A DNA stretch of 5,788 bases, taken from the NCBI GenBank assembly GCA_029062725.1, contig JAIDPP010000354.1, positions 1 to 5,788 on the forward strand, read 5' to 3'. The position numbers and the translations under genes are program-made. Shown piece by piece: positions 1 through 5,788 of this stretch. Within the stretch, counting starts at the first letter, position 1; the number at the start of each line of letters is the position of its first letter. The DNA comes from Muribaculaceae bacterium. Lineage in GTDB: Bacteria > Bacteroidota > Bacteroidia > Bacteroidales > Muribaculaceae. The notes below the pieces were generated by a model. The model searched no databases, was not told the DNA's origin, and saw nothing but the letters and a program-made list of their open reading frames with translations.

Positions 1-748
1 GTTTCTTTCCCTGACCTTGTCCTTTGGAATCCTCTTTACCTCCCAGGGTCTGGAGAAAATAATCGAGGTGACTGCGGAGCCGTAGTTTTTCCTCGCTGAC
101 ATCGAGTTTCTCTATATAAAATATCAGCTCCTGTTCAAGCCTCCCCTTGTCATATTCAACGGAGGTAAGACGTCCGAGCTGCTCCTCAAGGCGCGCCTTT
201 ATCTTTTTAACCCTTGCCTCCTCAAAAGGCTCTACCTGCTCAAGGAGCCGACGAATATTTTCGATTTTTTCAACAAAAAAGTCATAAAGTTTTCTCCCCT
301 CCTGCTCCCTAAATCCAACCAAGGCGTCGGCGGCCAATGCACAAGCCTCCGTGAATGCAGCCGTATCCTCCTTGTCAAGAGCCGCGACTTCCGTCTTCAT
401 CGCGTCCGGCATACGCAGCAGAAGCTGATACCAGTCGGCCGGCTCAGGCAGTCCCAAAGTCTCCCCCATCCTCTTCAGCTGCTCCTTATATGAAACAAGC
501 AGGGGGAGGTTGATAGAGGCCGATGACTCCACGGCAAGATTCTCCACCGAAACCGACACGTCAACCTTGCCGCGTTCAAGCACCTCGGCAAGGCGGTTGC
601 GCGCCTCAACCTCCAGCTCCCGGAAAAGTAGGGGCACCCGCATTGAGATATCAAACTGTTTGCTGTTGAGACTTTTCATCTCGACAGTAATCTTCTTCGT
701 GGGAGAGGAGACTGAGCCCCGGCCGAAGCCGGTCATGGATAAAATCAT
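1..748 (-). CDS. yicC: YicC family endoribonuclease, 3' end cut by window edge
   Basis: The 249 visible codons match the YicC/YloC family. The N-terminus reads MILSMTGFGRG, carrying the family's SMTGFGR signature (residues 4-10). It is followed by EMKSLNSKQ (23-31), RGKVDV (59-64) and, in the C-terminal DUF1732 part, EKLDVSEE (213-220) leading into RLRSHLDYF (223-231). The frame runs off position 1 at a Gly-Lys-Lys, just where the conserved final helix-rich segment should begin. Compared with the usual length of about 290 residues, roughly 40-45 residues lie outside the window. I chose the ATG at 746-748 because it gives the normal spacing before the signature; the ATG at 734-736 would delete part of it. 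Family knowledge: E. coli YicC is a cytoplasmic endoribonuclease linked to small-RNA turnover. In Bacteroidales it is often followed by gmk, which would lie beyond the left edge (inference). It may be co-transcribed with the lipoprotein gene upstream; no promoter is evident in the gap. Confidence 0.95.
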   Translation of the reverse strand, partial: MILSMTGFGRGSVSSPTKKITVEMKSLNSKQFDISMRVPLLFRELEVEARNRLAEVLERGKVDVSVSVENLAVESSASINLPLLVSYKEQLKRMGETLGLPEPADWYQLLLRMPDAMKTEVAALDKEDTAAFTEACALAADALVGFREQEGRKLYDFFVEKIENIRRLLEQVEPFEEARVKKIKARLEEQLGRLTSVEYDKGRLEQELIFYIEKLDVSEEKLRLRSHLDYFLQTLGGKEDSKGQGQGKK

Positions 749-828
749 ATTTATGTAATGCTATGAGTTTTTACTTGGTTGTTTCCCGCGCGATCAGGAA
801 CGCCATGCGGCCGTCCACAAGGATAGGG

Positions 829-1383
829 TCAGAGCAGTATTTCGTGGTCAGGATCTTCAGGCACAGGCTGCACGCGGATAAGATCATGGGCCACATCCCG
901 GTCTTCATCAAAAAGATGGATTCTACCCTCCTCGAGCTTTCTGATAAAGAATTCATCACTTTCAAGATCAGCATCAGCCTCATCCTCCACGAAGTTGAGA
1001 TACTGCCGGTATTCAGGAATTTCGTCAAACTGGGGATTCAGTTCATTGACCACTGTCTTGGAATCAATTTTTCCAAGTAAGAATTTCTTGTCCGCATGCC
1101 ATGTCCCTTCGTATGAGACATTGGCATAGACGATGTTGACAGGAGAGATCAGCTCCTGCACTTGCGTTATGCTATAACGGTGGGTCAGCGTGTCGAACAC
1201 CGCCGTTTCACGAACCATCATACGCATATCCTTGTTCCCCAGATAATATTCCGTCTTCCATCTTCCGTGGAACTGACGTTCTATTTCAGGATCGCTCTTG
1301 ACGCTCCTTCCGCATGATTCTGCAACCCATCCGATGCTCAGTGCTCCGGCGGTCACAAGTATCCCGATAATTGTCTTTTTCAT
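829..1383 (-). CDS. Putative lipoprotein of unknown function (184 aa)
   Basis: I do not recognise the family. The N-terminus is a short basic start (MKK), a hydrophobic stretch (residues 5-21) and a cysteine at residue 24 in AESCG, which suggests a lipoprotein signal. The lipobox is weak because Ala, not Leu or Val, sits at -3; a plain signal peptide is the alternative. The mature part is acidic, with an alternating pattern such as GRWKTEYYLGNKDMRMM and YEGTWHADKKFLLGKID. This resembles the beta-strands of lipocalin-like Bacteroidota lipoproteins, but that is only an impression. The C-terminal third is very rich in Asp and Glu. The start at 1381-1383 is well placed for the signal, and a perfect -7 box lies about 63 bases upstream. 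The ORF ends at TGA 829-831 in the context CTC-TGA-C. The +1 frame then stays open and coding-like to TAA at 771-773, only 22 bp before yicC, so the true C-terminus may be longer (see findings). Confidence 0.8.
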   Translation of the reverse strand: MKKTIIGILVTAGALSIGWVAESCGRSVKSDPEIERQFHGRWKTEYYLGNKDMRMMVRETAVFDTLTHRYSITQVQELISPVNIVYANVSYEGTWHADKKFLLGKIDSKTVVNELNPQFDEIPEYRQYLNFVEDEADADLESDEFFIRKLEEGRIHLFDEDRDVAHDLIRVQPVPEDPDHEILL

Positions 1384-1388
1384 ATTCG

Positions 1389-1446
1389 GCTGATAACGGT
1401 GCCTGAGGCGGGCTGCCTGGGGTCACCGGTTTTTGTGTTTATCAGC
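1389..1446 (-). repeat. Inverted repeat and nested hairpin in lipoprotein leader
   Basis: GCTGATAA at 1389-1396 is exactly complementary to TTATCAGC at 1439-1446. Inside it, CGGTG (1397-1401) pairs with CACCG (1424-1428), and AGGC (1406-1409) pairs with GCCT (1415-1418) around a short loop, with a few mismatches between. On the minus strand this makes an imperfect hairpin with about 19 pairs and one 9-base bulge. It sits between the -7 box and the start codon. There is no T-run after it, so it is not a standard terminator. It could be a leader structure or an operator; function is inference. Confidence 0.45.
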
Positions 1447-1453
1447 AAAATTA
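1446..1453 (-). promoter_or_regulatory. Predicted -7 box for the lipoprotein gene
   Basis: The minus strand reads TAATTTTG, a perfect match to the Bacteroides -7 consensus TAnnTTTG. It lies about 63 bases upstream of the ATG at 1383. No TTTG-like -33 element is found at the usual 19-21 base spacing (the best candidate is TTAC), so the call rests on one box. Transcription would begin near 1440-1442. Confidence 0.4.
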
Positions 1454-1534
1454 ACAAAAAAAAGAGAAATCTCGTAATTTTTACTCCTTCTGCTTATTGC
1501 ATTATACAATTTAACCGAATTATTTAACATTTAT

Positions 1535-3070
1535 TCAGAATTTATATGTAGCCATCAGCCTTAAATCCATCGTTGAACTGACCACATCGGGATAATCACG
1601 GTATTTGGTATTACGCACCTGATTCTTGAATACAAGCGTTCCGTAGAGGTGTCGCCAGACCCGGTAGTCGAACCTCACCTCCGTAACATTAAAATATGCC
1701 GCCGACTTGTCGCCCATCACATTCAGGGTGTGGAAATCCTCTTTTGAAAGGTCGATTCCCTGCTTATAACCTTTCCATGTCCAGAGATAGTAAAACTCGT
1801 TCATTACCTGTAACGACGCCCTGTGACGTCCCCATGTGATATTGAATCCTCCTTTAAGGGAGAAACCCTGACCCCAGTTGTAGTTTCGGTCGTCTTCACG
1901 GTAATGGTCGCTCAAAATCCCTCCCAAAAGGATGGCATTGGCATGAACGTATGCATCCAGTACATATCTCCGACGCTCTATGTCGCGGAAGAGAAAGCCG
2001 GCTCCCAAGGAGGCTGGAATGCCGAGTTTATAGGGCACCTTGTTGCCGAGGGTATTGATCGTGTCGCTGTCGTAGAAATCGAAATTCTGGTAAAGTCCGA
2101 TGCTTCCGCTCGAGTTCTTATGGTCAAGAATCTCACGCGAGATCAACCTTCCTTTTATCTGAAGTTGGTTGAGAAAAGGCTGGTATTTGAGTCCCTGAAG
2201 CTCTGCCTTGACAGTGAAATAGTCGTAGGGTTTGGTGCTTCGCGCCTCGAAACGGTCGCCATATTCGAGGTCGATCTGCATCGAGGCTCCGACAAAGGGC
2301 TTGCGCATTCTTCCCTGCACCTCCATCATCTTGAATCCTAATGAAGCCTGCATCGCGAAGGAGGGACGACCGAAAACACGGCCTGACGTCGTTCGCCGGC
2401 GCCATGCCTGGCCGGTCACTATACGGTTGATTCCACGCATGGGGGAGAGCAGAAAGCCTGCAACCTCTCGCCCTACACGCTCCCAACCGGTCGAACTGTC
2501 GTCAAGCACAGCATCAGATGCACGGAAGAGGGGCTCCCCTATCGCGGCGCCTCCTACGGGAGTAGCGATTATATCATTGGTCGATGGGTATTCACGCTCC
2601 ATGAAAAGTTCCCACATCGCGCTTCCTCCTATAGCGAAGAGTTCCGACTGCCAGAAATTGAACCCGTTGGCCCGCGCAGCATTGAAATAAAGATTGCCGT
2701 TATATGGATGAAGGAAGGTGTTCGTGCCGAGTAAGTCGTTGTCCCATATAAAGCCGTGCTTGAAATTTTCCCTGATAGTCTTGAATGAAATATACGACCA
2801 GTCACCATGCTGCACATACCGGTCGAAAGCCCATAACCCGAGGTTAAGTCCGACCACCTCGGCCGAGGCACGCCAGAAATGTTTGTGACCGTAATAGGCC
2901 ACATCCACGGAATCCGGATCTGTCTGGTGGCTCATGTTGTATTTGATCGGCATCTGAGCCCTGACGGGTGCCCTGAAGGAGGCGATTACCAATATAGCCG
3001 GCAGCAGGATGAAGATGAGCCTTCTGATTTTTATTTCTATTTCGGGATTCATTGTCATTATGGAAAGCAT
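1535..3070 (-). CDS. DUF3943 domain-containing outer-membrane protein (511 aa)
   Basis: Residues 14-38 form a signal peptide: a basic KIRR stretch, a hydrophobic core (LIFILLPAILVIASF) and a likely signal peptidase I site after VRA at residue 38. The DUF3943 core is clear: LGTNTFLHPYNGNLYFNAAR (114-133) with conserved HPY and NLYFNAAR, then WELFMEREYPSTND (153-166) and ATPVGGAAIGEP (169-180). The C-terminal two thirds show alternating aromatic and polar strands and end in ATYKF, a terminal Phe typical of outer-membrane beta-barrels. A cell-surface barrel is therefore likely, but the function of DUF3943 is not established. Three in-frame ATGs (3070, 3058, 3052) could be the start. All precede the signal peptide and none has a Shine-Dalgarno; I kept the longest. 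The gene lies 105 bp after the mutase and behind its terminator, and no good promoter of its own was found. Confidence 0.93.
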   Translation of the reverse strand: MLSIMTMNPEIEIKIRRLIFILLPAILVIASFRAPVRAQMPIKYNMSHQTDPDSVDVAYYGHKHFWRASAEVVGLNLGLWAFDRYVQHGDWSYISFKTIRENFKHGFIWDNDLLGTNTFLHPYNGNLYFNAARANGFNFWQSELFAIGGSAMWELFMEREYPSTNDIIATPVGGAAIGEPLFRASDAVLDDSSTGWERVGREVAGFLLSPMRGINRIVTGQAWRRRTTSGRVFGRPSFAMQASLGFKMMEVQGRMRKPFVGASMQIDLEYGDRFEARSTKPYDYFTVKAELQGLKYQPFLNQLQIKGRLISREILDHKNSSGSIGLYQNFDFYDSDTINTLGNKVPYKLGIPASLGAGFLFRDIERRRYVLDAYVHANAILLGGILSDHYREDDRNYNWGQGFSLKGGFNITWGRHRASLQVMNEFYYLWTWKGYKQGIDLSKEDFHTLNVMGDKSAAYFNVTEVRFDYRVWRHLYGTLVFKNQVRNTKYRDYPDVVSSTMDLRLMATYKF

Positions 3071-3118
3071 TTCCCTTAGTCAATAAAAAATATGGAAAGT
3101 GAAATTTCACTTTCCATA
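3059..3118. repeat. Three copies of 9-mer TATGGAAAG / CTTTCCATA
   Basis: TATGGAAAG occurs on the plus strand at 3059-3067 and 3091-3099, and its complement CTTTCCATA at 3110-3118. The last two are the arms of the terminator palindrome. The first lies immediately after the proposed DUF3943 start codon (ATG at 3068-3070) and before the alternative start at 3058. The two same-direction copies are 32 bases apart, about three helical turns. On the minus-strand RNA, the first arm could pair with either downstream copy. Confidence 0.6.
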
Positions 3119-3120
3119 TT
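3083..3120 (-). terminator. Rho-independent terminator after the phospho-sugar mutase gene
   Basis: Positions 3089-3120 are a perfect 32-base palindrome with arm AATATGGAAAGTGAAA, which as RNA folds to a 14-bp stem with an AATT loop. On the minus strand the stem runs directly into a T-run (complement of 3083-3090). It lies 56 bases after the mutase stop codon, so it terminates that transcript. The stem is unusually A/T-rich and perfect. There is no T-run on the plus-strand side, so it is not evidently bidirectional. Confidence 0.8.
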
Positions 3121-3175
3121 AACAAAGTTTCTTAAGCGAGGTTTGAAAACCATGTGCTTTTTGGCCGAAATACTC

Positions 3176-4927
3176 TTATTTAACGCCAAGATCGGCAAGG
3201 ATCAAGTCGATATGCTCCTCAGCCTTTGCGACAGTAGCCTCGTAATCCTCCTTATTCTTGAGATCTTCGCGCACCTCTACATAGAACTTGATCTTAGGTT
3301 CAGTTCCTGAAGGACGGATTGAAACCTTATCACCGTTCTCGGTGAAGAACTGAAGCACGTTGGATGTTGTAGGGAAATCCATCTTCTCTACGTTACCGTT
3401 CTTGAGGTCAGTACAGTTGAGGTCCGCATAATCCTTGATACATGTGAGAGGAGAGCCGCCGAGAGTCTTGGGAGGATTCTCACGGAAATTCTTCATCATC
3501 GTCACGATTTCTTCAGCACCGCTCTTTCCGGGACGCACCACGCTCACTCCACGCTCGCGGGAGAAGCCGTATTTCATGTATATATCCACTAACACCTCGT
3601 AAAGGTTCAGCCCCTGATCGGCTGCCCAGGCAGCACATTCGCAGATAAGGGAGTTGGCCGAGATAGAGTCCTTGTCGCGAACGAAGGTCTCAGCAAGGAA
3701 GCCGTAGCTCTCCTCACCGCCTCCAAGATAGCGCATGGTGCCTTCAAGCTCGCGCATTACGTTGGCGATCCATTTGAACCCGGTGAAGCAATCGTAACAT
3801 TTCACGTTGTTGGCGTCGGCGATTCGCTTGATGGTTTCGGTGGTCACGATAGTCTTGACAACATATTCATTACCCTTCAGCAGACCGGCTTCCACATTTT
3901 TGGTGATGATGTAATAGATGAGAAGCATACAGATCTGGTTGCCGTTCACGAGCTGATACTCCCCTTTCTTGTCGCGGACCACCAGACCCACGCGGTCAGC
4001 ATCAGGATCGGAGGCGATCACCAGGCTGGCACCGGTTTCCTTCGCCTTGGCCACACCCATCGCCATTGCCTCGGAATTCTCCGGATTTGGAGAAACCACT
4101 GTCGGGAAGTTGCCGCTCTGGACATCCTGCTCCTCAACATGGATCACGTTCTCGAAGCCCCACAACTTGAGGGAGTCATACATCAGGCGGAGGCCCGTGC
4201 CGTGGATGGGGGTATATACGATCTTCATATCCTTGTGGCGCTTGTCAGCCTCCGGATCAAGAGAGAGGGTGTGGATATCATCGAGATAATCCTTATCCAG
4301 TTTCTCGCCGACAACTTCGACAAGGGCCGGATTACCGTCAAACTTGATCTGGTCAACGGAAGTAATCGCATTGACATATTCAATGGTCTTAACGTCGTGG
4401 GGGGCGATCATCTGGGCACCGTCGCTCCAATAGGCCTTATAGCCGTTATATTCCTTCGGGTTGTGGCTGGCTGTTATCATCACCCCGCTCTGGCATCCGA
4501 GCTTACGGATGGCGTAAGAAACTTCCGGAGTCGGGCAAGGACCGTCAATAAGATAGACCTTGATGCCGTTGGCCGAGAAGATATCGGCCGCGATCTTAGC
4601 GAATTTAGTGGAGTTGTTGCGCACGTCATGTCCTATGGCCACGCTTATCTGCGGAAGCTCCTTGAAGCAGTCCTTGAGATAATTGGCCAGACCCTGGGTG
4701 GCGGCGCCGACTGTATAGATGTTCATGCGGTTGGAGCCGGCTCCCATGATGCCGCGCAGGCCTCCCGTGCCGAATTCCAGATCCTTATAGAAGGATTCTA
4801 TCAGGTCCGTGGGATCCTCGGCGTCAAGCATGGCTTTAACCTCTACGCGGGTTTCCTCGTCATACTGCGGGCCAAGCCATTTCTCGGCTTTCTCCCTTAC
4901 CGTCTTCAAAAGTTCGTCGTTGCTCAT
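3176..4927 (-). CDS. Phospho-sugar mutase (phosphoglucomutase/phosphomannomutase)
   Basis: This is a complete 583-residue member of the alpha-D-phosphohexomutase superfamily, of similar length to the B. subtilis PgcA type. The four expected sites are intact: the catalytic phosphoserine loop TASHNP (152-157, Ser154), the metal-binding loop DPDADR (307-312), the sugar-binding loop GEESYG (404-409) and the phosphate-binding loop RPSGTEPK (538-545). The N-terminal EFGTGGLRG (51-59) is also typical. The cytoplasmic enzyme interconverts hexose 1-phosphate and 6-phosphate through a bisphosphate intermediate, linking glycolysis to nucleotide-sugar, glycan and envelope synthesis. Whether glucose, mannose or both are preferred cannot be read from sequence. 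The ATG at 4925-4927 follows an A/T-rich leader without Shine-Dalgarno, normal for Bacteroidota. It has a predicted promoter at 5044-5074, a structured leader of about 110 bases, and a strong terminator downstream, so it may be a single-gene transcript. Confidence 0.96.
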   Translation of the reverse strand: MSNDELLKTVREKAEKWLGPQYDEETRVEVKAMLDAEDPTDLIESFYKDLEFGTGGLRGIMGAGSNRMNIYTVGAATQGLANYLKDCFKELPQISVAIGHDVRNNSTKFAKIAADIFSANGIKVYLIDGPCPTPEVSYAIRKLGCQSGVMITASHNPKEYNGYKAYWSDGAQMIAPHDVKTIEYVNAITSVDQIKFDGNPALVEVVGEKLDKDYLDDIHTLSLDPEADKRHKDMKIVYTPIHGTGLRLMYDSLKLWGFENVIHVEEQDVQSGNFPTVVSPNPENSEAMAMGVAKAKETGASLVIASDPDADRVGLVVRDKKGEYQLVNGNQICMLLIYYIITKNVEAGLLKGNEYVVKTIVTTETIKRIADANNVKCYDCFTGFKWIANVMRELEGTMRYLGGGEESYGFLAETFVRDKDSISANSLICECAAWAADQGLNLYEVLVDIYMKYGFSRERGVSVVRPGKSGAEEIVTMMKNFRENPPKTLGGSPLTCIKDYADLNCTDLKNGNVEKMDFPTTSNVLQFFTENGDKVSIRPSGTEPKIKFYVEVREDLKNKEDYEATVAKAEEHIDLILADLGVK

Positions 4928-4989
4928 AGTAATTTCTTATTTTTTTATTTGTTTTCGTTTTCAGATGGATGCGCATTCCTGACGCGTAT

Positions 4990-5027
4990 GGGAGGCCTCA
5001 AGGCGTCCAGCACCCAAGGAGTCTCCC
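4990..5027 (-). other. Possible hairpin in the mutase mRNA leader
   Basis: On the minus strand GGGAG (5027-5023) can pair with CTCCC (4994-4990). CTC pairs with GAG inside this, and GGTG with CGCC around a CTGGA loop, giving about 12 pairs with small bulges. The block is G/C-rich and stands out between the A/T-rich promoter and the A/T-rich stretch before the ATG. I do not recognise it as a known riboswitch. Function is unknown and the structure is weak enough to be chance. Confidence 0.3.
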
Positions 5028-5043
5028 TCCTGCTTTCATAACG

Positions 5044-5074
5044 CAAATATAACCCTTTTTGCTTACTTTTTAAA
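5044..5074 (-). promoter_or_regulatory. Predicted promoter of the phospho-sugar mutase gene
   Basis: The minus strand carries TATATTTG at 5051-5044, a perfect match to the Bacteroides -7 consensus TAnnTTTG. It is preceded at exactly 19 bases by TTTA (5074-5071), which matches 3 of 4 bases of the -33 TTTG element. Transcription would start near 5038-5041, leaving a leader of about 110 bases before the mutase ATG. Confidence 0.5.
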
Positions 5075-5109
5075 AATTATTATCCACTCTTTGCACAGAA
5101 TTTATTTAT

Positions 5110-5138
5110 TTTGCAACAATTTTGATAAAATAATCTTG
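5110..5138 (+). promoter_or_regulatory. Tentative promoter of the flavin reductase gene
   Basis: TTTG at 5110-5113 is followed after 17 bases by TAATCTTG at 5131-5138, which differs from the Bacteroides -7 box TAnnTTTG at one position. The spacing is shorter than the usual 19-21 bases. The position, about 25 bases before the ATG, fits a short leader. In this A/T-rich gap a chance match is quite possible. Confidence 0.25.
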
Positions 5139-5162
5139 ACGCTTCCCACATAATTACTTTTT

Positions 5163-5729
5163 ATGACTAAAATATCCTGGAAACCCGGCACGATGATATA
5201 TCCTCTGCCGGCAGCATTGGTCACGGTAGGCCGCACTCCGGAGGAATGGAATCCCATCACGGTGGCCTGGCTCGGAACGATCTGCACTAATCCCGCGATG
5301 TGTTATATTTCCGTAAGGCCGGAACGACACTCATATCCGATCCTGAAAAGGTGTATGGAATTTACCATTAACCTTACAACAGCGTCGATGGCACGCGCCA
5401 CTGACTGGTGCGGCGTCCGTTCGGGAAAAGATTACGACAAATGGATGGAATCGGGCCTGACCCCTATTCCGGGGGAGATGGTCGCCTCCCCTACCATCGA
5501 ACAATCACCTCTTTCAATCGAATGTAGGGTGAAATCGATGATGTCGTTGGGGTCGCACGATATGTTTATCGCCGATGTCCTGAACGTGAGGGCCGATGCC
5601 CGATATATCGACCCCGGAACAGGTGCCTTCTCACTTGAGGAAGCCGGACTGATGGCATATTGCCACGGGAAATATTTCTCGCTCGGAGAAATGCTCGGAA
5701 AATTCGGGTTTTCCGTAAAGAAAAAATGA
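5163..5729 (+). CDS. Flavin reductase family protein, FMN-binding split barrel (188 aa)
   Basis: The protein has the pattern of the flavin reductase-like/flavoredoxin family. MIYPLPAALVTVG (11-23) forms the first barrel strand. It is followed by NPITVAWLGTICTNPAMCYISVRP (30-53), the flavin-contacting core, then EFTINL (66-71), the family motif CGVRSGKDYDKW (83-94) and GSHDMFIADV (130-139). The length of about 190 residues is normal for a single-domain member, and there is no signal peptide, so it is cytoplasmic. Such proteins bind FMN and reduce flavin or pass electrons to a partner; the partner and physiological substrate cannot be told here. The ATG at 5163 gives the expected short N-terminus; the leader is A/T-rich without Shine-Dalgarno. 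It diverges from the mutase gene. No hairpin terminator is seen in the 59 bases after its stop. Confidence 0.93.
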   Translation: MTKISWKPGTMIYPLPAALVTVGRTPEEWNPITVAWLGTICTNPAMCYISVRPERHSYPILKRCMEFTINLTTASMARATDWCGVRSGKDYDKWMESGLTPIPGEMVASPTIEQSPLSIECRVKSMMSLGSHDMFIADVLNVRADARYIDPGTGAFSLEEAGLMAYCHGKYFSLGEMLGKFGFSVKKK

Positions 5730-5788
5730 TTCCGGTTTTACATTTACTTTTAAAATAATTAGAAATAGGTATTCGCCCAACTGAATAT

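Noticed and set aside
771..1028. Separate 85-codon minus-strand gene
   Set aside because: Most of it overlaps the lipoprotein gene in another frame and is not protein-like there. Only the last part (771-830) looks coding, which is better explained as a possible shifted tail of the lipoprotein gene.
1454..1480. Possible terminator after the DUF3943 gene (short GAGA/TCTC with a T-run on the minus strand)
   Set aside because: The stem is at most 3-4 bp, too weak to call; the T-run alone is common in A/T-rich gaps.
1823..2690. Two overlapping plus-strand open frames (1823-2341 and 2232-2690)
   Set aside because: Both are antisense to the DUF3943 gene, with low-complexity or mixed composition and no motifs or plausible start context.
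3123..3130. AAACTTTG on the minus strand as a -7 box for the DUF3943 gene
   Set aside because: It misses the first base of the TAnnTTTG consensus, has no -33 element at the right spacing, and lies upstream of the terminator.
4139..5041. 300-codon plus-strand open frame
   Set aside because: It lies almost wholly antisense to the phospho-sugar mutase, whose four catalytic motifs are intact. Its protein shows no recognisable motif, and it is a mirror-frame shadow.
5730..5788. Tail after the flavin reductase gene
   Set aside because: I looked for a terminator or the promoter of a next gene and found neither a hairpin nor a convincing -7 box.

Overview
The window looks like ordinary chromosome from a member of the Bacteroidales (Bacteroidota), possibly Muribaculaceae or a relative, though the exact taxon cannot be fixed by eye. 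Three things point there: a DUF3943-type outer-membrane protein, perfect Bacteroides-type -7 boxes (TAnnTTTG) in two gaps, and A/T-rich leaders without Shine-Dalgarno sequences. I saw no mobile element, CRISPR array, tRNA or rRNA.

Four of the five genes lie on the minus strand. In transcription order they are a full-length phospho-sugar mutase (4927-3176), a DUF3943 outer-membrane protein with signal peptide (3070-1535), a small putative lipoprotein (1383-829) and yicC, an endoribonuclease-family gene cut by the left edge (748-1). The fifth gene, a flavin reductase-like FMN-binding protein (5163-5729), runs the other way from a 235-bp A/T-rich divergent gap. The last 59 bases after it hold nothing I can identify. 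No gap exceeds 300 bases.

The four minus-strand genes are probably not one tight operon. A perfect palindrome followed by a T-run, a good terminator, separates the mutase from the DUF3943 gene. A perfect -7 box precedes the lipoprotein gene. Lipoprotein and yicC may be co-transcribed. The mutase links glycolysis with glycan and envelope precursor synthesis, and the DUF3943 protein and lipoprotein are envelope proteins. No shared pathway can be shown from the sequence.

No clear new system is visible. The items most worth checking are (1) a coding-like +1-frame tail after the lipoprotein stop at a CTC-TGA-C site, (2) a third copy of the terminator arm sequence at the DUF3943 start codon, which allows an alternative pairing, (3) an inverted repeat spanning the lipoprotein promoter and leader, and (4) a structured mutase leader with a tiny ORF at the predicted transcript start.
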